A DNA stretch of 11,274 nucleotides from Pavlovales sp. CCMP2436 (lineage: Eukaryota; Haptophyta; Pavlovophyceae; Pavlovales), in contig MU631508.1 in the NCBI GenBank assembly GCA_026770615.1, positions 113,723 to 124,996 on the forward strand, given 5' to 3'. This document shows positions 6,896 through 11,274 of this stretch, in pieces. The notes beneath the pieces are model-generated. The model worked only from the letters and a program-made list of their open reading frames with translations, was not told the DNA's origin and did no database searches. The position numbers were made by a program, and so were the translations under genes. Within the stretch, counting starts at the first letter, position 1. Each line of letters begins with the position of its first letter.

Positions 6896-7372
6896 TCAAA
6901 CGTAACGAATTGATATTTGCGGCTTTTCAAAATATCTAAACGGGGGAGGATCAACAACGCTCGAAGAACCCTCGTGGGCTTGCTGGACTGGTGGAGCCGA
7001 TTGTGGTGGTGGTAGCGGTGGTGTCGGAGGGGTAGTGAAACCGTACTTGGACGACAGTTTAATAGCCAGTGCGTACTCGTCGAGTGCGGCTTTCTCGCGT
7101 GCTTTTTCATCTGCAGCCGCCATCCTAAGCGCTTTTGCGTCAGCCAGGATCTGAACTCGCCTTTTATTTGCAGCAAGGTAATTTAGTTTTTGCTTCGCAC
7201 TGGGTATACGCTTTGGCTTGGAATGCGGGGGTGCGTCTGAGATTGGTAGGGTCGAGGCTGGCGGGGTGACCGGTGTAGGCTCGACAGTGACTCTTTCGAT
7301 AACAGGTGGTGTGTGCTGCTGGTCAATTGAAACTGTCGTAGGTTCCTCAATAACCGCACTCTTTTTCTCCAT
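6896..7372 (-). CDS. Hypothetical 158-aa protein with central charged helix and proline-rich ends
   Basis: No family is recognised. Seen: a Thr/Pro/Val-rich N-terminal third (1-55), a Lys/Ala/Glu-rich helical and possibly coiled-coil middle (about 58-112, from KQKLNYLAANKRR to LSSKYG), a polyproline stretch (about 115-128) and a short aromatic/basic end. It is the first gene of the leftward group, divergent from the penton gene, and carries the shared promoter motif, so it is probably made together with the capsid proteins. A basic, helical, Pro-flanked protein could be a DNA-binding core or scaffold protein; this is inference. Confidence 0.7.
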   Translation of the reverse strand: MEKKSAVIEEPTTVSIDQQHTPPVIERVTVEPTPVTPPASTLPISDAPPHSKPKRIPSAKQKLNYLAANKRRVQILADAKALRMAAADEKAREKAALDEYALAIKLSSKYGFTTPPTPPLPPPQSAPPVQQAHEGSSSVVDPPPFRYFEKPQISIRYV

Positions 7373-7382
7373 GACAGATATA

Positions 7383-7409
7383 GATATGACAATACCTTAG
7401 ATTTTTAAT
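7383..7409 (-). promoter_or_regulatory. Late-type bipartite promoter of 158-aa gene
   Basis: On the minus strand: ATTAAAAAT, 13 nt, ATATC, then 10 nt to the ATG at 7372. The spacing is 2 nt longer than in the others. Its A-box mirrors that of the penton promoter. Confidence 0.5.
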
Positions 7410-7439
7410 TGACCTGTTTCCGAGTCTACAATTAAAAAT
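7401..7439. repeat. 11-bp perfect inverted repeat in the divergent promoter region
   Basis: Arms 7401-7411 and 7429-7439 are perfect reverse complements (CAATTAAAAAT when read outward) with a 17-nt centre. The arms are the A-rich boxes of the two divergent promoters, so the repeat reflects a symmetric back-to-back promoter. Confidence 0.85.
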
Positions 7440-7455
7440 ATGCACGCATGATATA
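7431..7455 (+). promoter_or_regulatory. Late-type bipartite promoter of penton gene
   Basis: ATTAAAAAT, 11 nt, ATATA, then 9 nt to the ATG at 7465. Confidence 0.6.
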
Positions 7456-7464
7456 ACGTTTCAT

Positions 7465-8238
7465 ATGGTGCTTCACCGTCTCTATTTATCTAGCGACCAA
7501 GCCGATAAATACCCGTTGGGAGTCGACCGGACTGACAGCGTCGTATTCGATTTATCGCCGGGCATCTCACTATCAGGACGAGAATCCATGTACGTCCGCC
7601 TTGAGTCGTGCACGGTCCCAATTATTCAACCAAATGTGAACTCACTGAATAACACGTTTGTGCTGCTACTTGCCGGGGACGCGATGTCGGTCGTGACGAT
7701 CCCGTCTGCGCAATACACCAGCGGGGAGGCCCTATCCAGTGCTATAAACTCTACATCGCAAATGATCGCAGCTGGTGTGAGCTCATCATTCGACTCGGCA
7801 AAAAATAAGCTCTCGTTTGCGCACAGTCAAGGCGGCAATATCTCTGTCGCGACTAACGAGACAACCACGGCGCACAAAATACTTGGTATGAACAAGAGTT
7901 TTAATATCACAATTCCCTCCGGCTCCCCGACAAGCGCCCCGCGCATGATTGATCTCGGCGGTGCACGCTGTGTATTAGTGGCTAGCGAAAGCTTCGAATT
8001 GGATGTGCAAGACTCACTCAGCCGCACCGGCGAAAACACCACCAATTTGCTCGCGTCTGTGCCTGTAAACGTTGCATATGGTGATATACAGGTCTTCAAA
8101 TCTGACTCGGCACCGTATATGAACGCTCGTAGACGAACTCTTAGCAGCGTGGTTATCGCGCTCCTGGACGAAAATCAACAACCTTATGATACGCAAGGGC
8201 TATCGTGGAGTGTTGTAATCGACATTATGATCGACTAG
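7465..8238 (+). CDS. Penton (minor capsid) protein, single jelly-roll, 257 aa
   Basis: Forms the capsid vertices in this virus group. Seen, and matching the pattern I know for Polinton-like and virophage pentons: an N-terminal strand region with MYVRLESCTVPIIQP (42-56), then LNNTF (61-65); VVTIPSAQYTSGEALSSAIN (76-95), the typical TIP-x-x-x-Y-x-x-x-x-L block; HKILGM (137-142), the HxxLG motif; SVPVNVAYGDIQ (198-209); and near the end SSVVIALLDENQQPYDTQGLSWSVVIDI (227-254, shown here in part only as LLDENQQPYDTQG), the D-x-x-x-x-x-x-D-x-x-G-x-x-W signature. Length is typical. It is followed after 37 bp by the 114-aa gene and then the major capsid gene, the common cluster of capsid genes. Confidence 0.88.
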   Translation: MVLHRLYLSSDQADKYPLGVDRTDSVVFDLSPGISLSGRESMYVRLESCTVPIIQPNVNSLNNTFVLLLAGDAMSVVTIPSAQYTSGEALSSAINSTSQMIAAGVSSSFDSAKNKLSFAHSQGGNISVATNETTTAHKILGMNKSFNITIPSGSPTSAPRMIDLGGARCVLVASESFELDVQDSLSRTGENTTNLLASVPVNVAYGDIQVFKSDSAPYMNARRRTLSSVVIALLDENQQPYDTQGLSWSVVIDIMID

Positions 8239-8240
8239 AC

Positions 8241-8265
8241 GATAAATATCTTGTGTAAATGTACA
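8241..8265 (+). promoter_or_regulatory. Late-type bipartite promoter of 114-aa gene
   Basis: GATAAATAT, 11 nt, GTACA, then 10 nt to the ATG at 8276. It begins 2 nt after the penton stop. Confidence 0.5.
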
Positions 8266-8275
8266 CTTACGAGAA

Positions 8276-8620
8276 ATGAACTGGGGTCGTTTTGGACGCA
8301 GTGTTGCACGTTGGGGCTCGAATGCATTGCCTAAATTCCAGCAGTTCGGGCGCTCGTCCGGCAACTTCTTGCATAATGCCGCATCTACGCTAAGCAAAAT
8401 ATCGCAAAACGCCCGACTCGGTTTGACGGCACTCGAGAACAGTGAGTTTGGTCGCATTCCTGGAGCTGGAGAGGCACTCGGGTTTGGACGTGACGTTTTG
8501 AACGGAATCTCCGCTGGCGCCCGCGTGGCCGGTCAGGTAGGTAATATTGCAAGTGGCGTAGGTTCCAGCAAGGAAATACGTGGGCTCACAAGCCAGTTTG
8601 AGCGAATGGCGAACTCTTAA
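8276..8620 (+). CDS. Small Gly/Ala/Ser-rich basic protein, probable minor virion component (114 aa)
   Basis: No family is recognised with certainty. It lies between the penton and major capsid genes and has its own copy of the shared promoter motif, so it is very likely expressed with them. Seen: a basic, Trp-containing N-terminus (MNWGRFGRSVARWG), an amphipathic helix-like middle (about 33-58), and a Gly/Ala/Val-rich segment (about 80-100) that could insert into or cross a membrane weakly, then a charged end. Small Gly-rich basic proteins beside capsid genes in related viruses are often internal minor capsid or membrane-active proteins, comparable in role to adenovirus VI or X; for this one that is inference only. 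Confidence 0.65.
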   Translation: MNWGRFGRSVARWGSNALPKFQQFGRSSGNFLHNAASTLSKISQNARLGLTALENSEFGRIPGAGEALGFGRDVLNGISAGARVAGQVGNIASGVGSSKEIRGLTSQFERMANS

Positions 8621-8626
8621 CCTTGG

Positions 8627-8651
8627 TGACGTCATTTGACGTCGTTTAAAC
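8627..8651 (+). promoter_or_regulatory. CRE-like palindrome and repeat upstream of the major capsid gene
   Basis: TGACGTCA (8627-8634) is a perfect CRE/ATF-type palindrome. It is followed by TGACGTC (8637-8643) and the palindrome GTTTAAAC (8644-8651), then a 10-A run. A role as an upstream activator site is possible but not shown. Confidence 0.35.
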
Positions 8652-8664
8652 AAAAAAAAAACGA

Positions 8665-8689
8665 AATAAAAATCTAGACTCCTTATACA
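8665..8689 (+). promoter_or_regulatory. Late-type bipartite promoter of major capsid gene
   Basis: AATAAAAAT, 11 nt, ATACA, then 13 nt to the ATG at 8703. It contains TCTA directly after the A-box, which recalls the TCTA core of late promoters described for mavirus and its helper; the link is inference. Confidence 0.6.
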
Positions 8690-8702
8690 AAGCATAAAAT
8701 CG

Positions 8703-9965
8703 ATGGAGTCAGTCCCTAGCTATTATTTATACGAGCCTCGTTCGCTAGCGGTGCCAGCGGAGATCTTGCGGCACTACTTGACTTCTTCAAGCGGATCCGG
8801 TCCTGTGAGCGGCGGCGGTAAGATAACTTTTGACCTCCAGGCTGGTCTACCGGGCCTACACCTCGATGGCTCACAGACTGTGCTGTCTTATACGATCGTG
8901 AACGACAACGCAACACCCATCACCCTCGACGGAAGCGCGGTATCGATGATCTCGAGTGTTGATGTGTTTTTCGGTAGTCAGCATCTCAGTAGCATTGGTG
9001 AGTACGGTGCGTTGTTTGGTGTGATTCAAGATTTCACCACGGATTTGGATTCACTTCGATCATCTGGTACCATGCGCGGTGTTGCCGATTACAGTTGCAC
9101 TGATAATTCCGCGGTTGAGATCGTAAAATCTTACTATTCTCGAGCGGGCGCCACAATTGCCGCTGGAGAATCCTTGACAATCGCGATCCCGATAATGAAT
9201 CTACTGGGTACCCTCGGTATGAAAGCGCTACCATTGAGCGCTTTGAAAGAATCAATTCGCTTGGAAATCAAATTCGCCCCGTCTGTAGACTGGGGGACTT
9301 ACGATACTGCCTTGGCATCGAATTCTGGGGTGACGGTGACGAACGCGAAATTGCACTTGACCGAGGTGCGACTAGACGCTGCAGTCGAGAGTGCGATGTA
9401 CCAGGCTCTTAATGGAGTTGTGACAGCACCGTGCTTCGATTATTCCCACTTTCGAAGCACCGTAAGCGCAAATGCGGGTTTTATTAGTATGCAGATCCCT
9501 GTACGTGTTAGCAGCGCTTGCAATATCTTCGTCAGTCTAAAAAACAGCTCGGACGCAAACCCCCACCTTACAAAAACGGTCACAAAGCGAACTCGCGCGG
9601 GCTGCAAGAATTACAGGTTCAGACTGGGTGCCATGGTAGTCCCTCAGTCTGCGATAGATTGTACGGGGTCCGCTGCCGAGGCACGCTTCGAGCTGTCGAA
9701 GGCACTGGGCTCGGGAATTTCGGACGCCTCAGCTCGCTCGTGTATCAGTTCTGTGGAATACGTGAACGACGGCTTTTGCATCGGTCTTGCCCTACAGGCT
9801 TTCCCGCAAAGCGACTCGCTATCGGACGGCATTAGTACCCAGCTCATGCACGTAGTCTTCGAAGCCCAAATTGATGCGGCTAATCCTGCCCTGATGGTCG
9901 ATGTCTGGGTGCAGCACGAGAAAATTTTGGTCGCACAGCAAGGACTCCTGAGCTACCAGAGTTAA
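8703..9965 (+). CDS. Major capsid protein, double jelly-roll, 420 aa
   Basis: Forms the pseudo-hexameric capsomers. Seen: a first beta-rich barrel at about 38-192, with ITFDLQAGLPGLHL (41-54), a SSVDVFFGSQ strand (84-93) and the conserved IPIMNLLGTLGMKALPLSAL stretch (162-181) followed by IRLEI strands (185-189), a hallmark of Polinton-like major capsid proteins; then a second barrel at about 210-415 with TVTNAKLHLTEVRLD (211-225), FISMQIPVRVSS (about 260-271) and closing strands. At 420 aa it is short for the group, where 450-650 is common, so its surface loops are probably small and the decoration may depend on the large spike-like protein. The ATG at 8703 fits the promoter spacing. It is the last gene before the repeat region. 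Confidence 0.9.
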   Translation: MESVPSYYLYEPRSLAVPAEILRHYLTSSSGSGPVSGGGKITFDLQAGLPGLHLDGSQTVLSYTIVNDNATPITLDGSAVSMISSVDVFFGSQHLSSIGEYGALFGVIQDFTTDLDSLRSSGTMRGVADYSCTDNSAVEIVKSYYSRAGATIAAGESLTIAIPIMNLLGTLGMKALPLSALKESIRLEIKFAPSVDWGTYDTALASNSGVTVTNAKLHLTEVRLDAAVESAMYQALNGVVTAPCFDYSHFRSTVSANAGFISMQIPVRVSSACNIFVSLKNSSDANPHLTKTVTKRTRAGCKNYRFRLGAMVVPQSAIDCTGSAAEARFELSKALGSGISDASARSCISSVEYVNDGFCIGLALQAFPQSDSLSDGISTQLMHVVFEAQIDAANPALMVDVWVQHEKILVAQQGLLSYQS

Positions 9966-10000
9966 GCAACTAAAGGTACTAAAAAAAAATCAAAAAATAC

Positions 10001-10082
10001 TCACCAATACCTACCAATACCTACCAAGACCCTACCAAGACCTACAAGAACTTCCAAGTCCCCCTCCAAGGCCCTCCAAGAC
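10001..10082 (+). repeat. Degenerate 10-bp tandem repeat (CTACCAAKAC-like) after the major capsid gene
   Basis: About eight units of a 10-11 bp sequence, clear at the start (TCACCAATAC, CTACCAATAC, CTACCAAGAC) and decaying to the right. It begins 35 bp after the capsid stop, following A-rich stretches, and is strongly C/A-biased on the plus strand. Confidence 0.75.
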
Positions 10083-10537
10083 CAGTACACCAAACATCGA
10101 CTTATTCTGTTAAATGTGCTGTGTTGCGTATCCCTCACCAGGGTTGTGCTACATACGTATCCAGGGGTATGCTATTTTCGGTAGCCCCCTGGAAATTCAT
10201 GTACTTTTTTCTAACGGACCGCACAGGCGTACATCAGGTCTTCCGTACTCGCCCAGGCTCTAGAACGATCGCCACCTACCTCCTGACGAACTTTGTGAGC
10301 GCCACCCATGTCCACATCGACGCGCTGGCTCGCGCAAACTCGATTTCAAAAAACGTACTTTTTCCTAAGGGCCCTTACCTCATTTGCTGTTTTTTCAAAG
10401 TGGTCTTACTCGACGATAAAGTGGCCGGGGGCGACTCCCAGACCTAGCACCCGCCACAGGGGTCCTGCCACGCCTCCCCAGGCCTCCGGTAGCCAGTGTT
10501 TTGCCTCAGAAGGCCCTATATTGAGCAACCCCCGTTG
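10083..10537. other. Non-coding stretch without a convincing gene
   Basis: Frames are open in places (10121-10447 and 10308-10583, plus) but they overlap each other, the longer one starts at GTG, and neither shows a recognisable motif or the promoter element. Single degenerate copies of the downstream repeat core CGGTAGCC occur at about 10179-10186 and 10487-10494, so the region looks like eroded repeat DNA. Confidence 0.5.
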
Positions 10538-10640
10538 TGCTATACTCGGTAGCCCTAACGGTTATGTGTGCTATTCCAGGTAGCCCTAACGGTTATGTGT
10601 GTTGTTCCGGTAGCCCTAACGGTTATTGTGTGCTATATTC
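10538..10640 (+). repeat. 31-bp tandem repeat, three full copies plus a partial fourth
   Basis: Units begin at 10538, 10569, 10600 and 10631, an exact 31-bp period. The conserved core is GGTAGCCCTAACGGTTAT, containing the interrupted palindrome TAAC-G-GTTA. The first part of the unit (TGCTATnCTC-like) varies. A diverged partial copy lies near 10170-10187. Such directly repeated units could be iterons or remnants of terminal repeats. Confidence 0.85.
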
Positions 10641-10781
10641 TCAACCTAAACCTAAATAGTAGTTTTTGAGGTCATTAGTTGCTTTTTCATCGATTGTCAC
10701 GAGTTAGTTATGTGAAAGTCACATGTGTACCTTTATTTACACGTCGCAACTTTTATATTTACGTCTACTTAATAAAAGTTA
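10641..10781. other. A/T-rich spacer, no gene seen
   Basis: It contains short features only: CCTAAACCTAAA (about 10643-10656), the small inverted repeat TGTGA-AAG-TCACA (10711-10723) overlapping the palindrome CACATGTG (10720-10727), and an AATAAA (10771-10776) that could serve as a polyadenylation signal on the plus strand. No ORF of note. Confidence 0.45.
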
Positions 10782-10825
10782 CTCAATAGCCACTCAATAG
10801 CCCCTCAATAGTCGCTCAATAGTCC
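10782..10825 (+). repeat. 11-bp tandem repeat, four copies of CTCAATAG core
   Basis: CTCAATAG starts at 10782, 10793, 10804 and 10815, an exact 11-bp period with variable 3-nt linkers. It leads directly into CTCAAATATGA (10827), the iterated motif of the large inverted repeat, which looks like a diverged relative. Confidence 0.85.
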
Positions 10826-10842
10826 ACTCAAATATGATTTCC

Positions 10843-11152
10843 CGCACGAGTTTATCGAGTGTAAGTCCACTCAAATATGATTTTTGCACGGTAATCTCGC
10901 TCGCTCAAATATGACTCCTTTTAGCCTTTTTCGAGTGCGTGCGGGTTTATATAAACTATTAAAATAGATCTAGAGAAATAAAGGTTCTTCGAAGAAAATA
11001 AAAACACTGAAATAATTTCCCATAGACCCTGGCGGCTACTTCCCCACTGCGCGCACGCACGCGAAAAGTCTCAAAAGGAGTCATATTTGAGCGAGCAGGA
11101 TTCCCGTGTGAAAATCATATTTGAGCTAACTTACACTCGTCAATCTCGTGCG
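10843..11152. repeat. Large imperfect inverted repeat (about 101-bp arms, 108-bp centre): candidate origin or terminal control region
   Basis: Arms 10843-10943 and 11052-11152 align as reverse complements without gaps, about 84 of 101 positions matching, with a perfect 24-bp block (10899-10922 / 11073-11096). CTCAAATATGA occurs at 10870 and 10904 (and at 10827 just outside) and as reverse complement at 11081 and 11115. The A/T-rich centre holds perfect palindromes GTTTATATAAAC (10945-10956) and TTCTTCGAAGAA (10985-10996). Symmetric iterated motifs around an A/T-rich core fit a replication origin bound by an initiator. The alternative is two terminal inverted repeats joined in a circular or concatemeric form, but about 83% identity is low for active termini. 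Confidence 0.8.
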
Positions 11153-11264
11153 AAAACTCAATTCTGATCGCGACATCGGCTACGAAGTGCATATGACGAC
11201 CCACCATTTTCTAACTCGAACTTTTTCGTTCTTTTTCGACTCTTGCTCGACCCCGAGAGAAACC

Positions 11265-11274
11265 ATGAAAAGCC
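11265..11274 (+). CDS. Possible start of a further gene leaving the window
   Basis: An ATG at 11265 in a good eukaryotic context (ACCATGA) begins a frame that runs off the window. It lies about 110 bp beyond the inverted repeat. Only three codons are visible, so this is a flag, not an identification. Two CTTTTTCG copies (11221 and 11231) lie upstream. Confidence 0.2.

Noticed and set aside
6862..7176. Upstream extension of the ATPase frame (105 more residues)
   Set aside because: It lies in another frame through the 158-aa gene, has His/Arg-rich shadow composition, and would remove the promoter spacing; the ATPase has a normal length from 6861.
9518..9835. 105-aa plus-strand frame within the major capsid gene
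   Set aside because: An out-of-frame shadow of the second jelly-roll with no independent evidence.
10121..10583. Overlapping 108-aa and 91-aa frames after the capsid gene
   Set aside because: The longer starts at GTG, they overlap each other in different frames, contain no recognisable domain, and lie in repeat-bearing DNA without the shared promoter element.
10643..10656. CCTAAACCTAAA resembling plant-type telomere repeat
   Set aside because: Fewer than two full units; too short to mean a telomere.
10958..10982. Near match to the bipartite promoter motif in the centre of the inverted repeat
   Set aside because: The second element is ATAAA instead of RTAYA and no start codon or ORF follows.
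1..11274. CRISPR array, tRNA/rRNA genes, insertion sequences
   Set aside because: No regularly spaced repeats with unique spacers, no cloverleaf or rRNA-like sequence and no transposase-like protein were seen; the tandem repeats here have no spacers.

Overview
The window is part of a eukaryotic double-jelly-roll DNA virus genome, most like a Polinton-like virus or virophage-type element (Preplasmiviricota). It could be free, or integrated in a host genome. The diagnostic set is a double-jelly-roll major capsid protein (8703-9965), a single-jelly-roll penton protein (7465-8238) and a compact HerA/FtsK-type packaging ATPase (6091-6861). With them are a large spike-like protein and a class 3 lipase. 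Genes are tightly packed and intronless, with short A/T-rich gaps. There are no bacterial ribosome-binding sites, tRNAs, rRNAs or CRISPR. No DNA polymerase, integrase, adenain-like protease or RNA polymerase lies in the window, so the replication class and host cannot be fixed from here.

Layout. (1) 1-1334, plus strand: the open-ended C-terminal part of an SF1 helicase with a nuclease-like C-terminal segment, then a 126-aa unknown ORF ending in a CaaX-like motif. (2) 1506-7372, minus strand, read from right to left: a 158-aa unknown, the ATPase, a 411-aa proline-rich unknown, the 841-aa spike-like protein and a lipase. (3) 7465-9965, plus strand: penton, a 114-aa small Gly/Ala-rich protein, and the major capsid protein. 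Groups 2 and 3 diverge from a 92-bp promoter region at 7373-7464. (4) 9966-11264: about 1.3 kb with no convincing gene but several layers of repeats. It ends in an imperfect inverted repeat of about 100 bp per arm (10843-10943 / 11052-11152) with iterated CTCAAATATGA motifs, a candidate replication origin or terminal control region. An ATG near the right edge (11265) may start another gene.

The strongest unifying signal is a bipartite motif just upstream of all eight structural/morphogenesis genes on both strands. It is an A-rich box like AWTAAAAAT, about 11 nt, then RTAYA, then the ATG 5-13 nt later. It was not found with the same spacing before the 126-aa ORF. It looks like a dedicated late-class promoter, and it argues that the lipase starts at 2171, not 2183. 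The architecture recalls promoters read by cytoplasmic large-DNA-virus polymerases, so a helper-virus (virophage-like) life cycle is a testable idea.

Other points worth checking are a possible ubiquitin-like fold inside the spike-like protein, an internal duplication in its N-terminal half, and a discoidin-like domain near its C-terminus.
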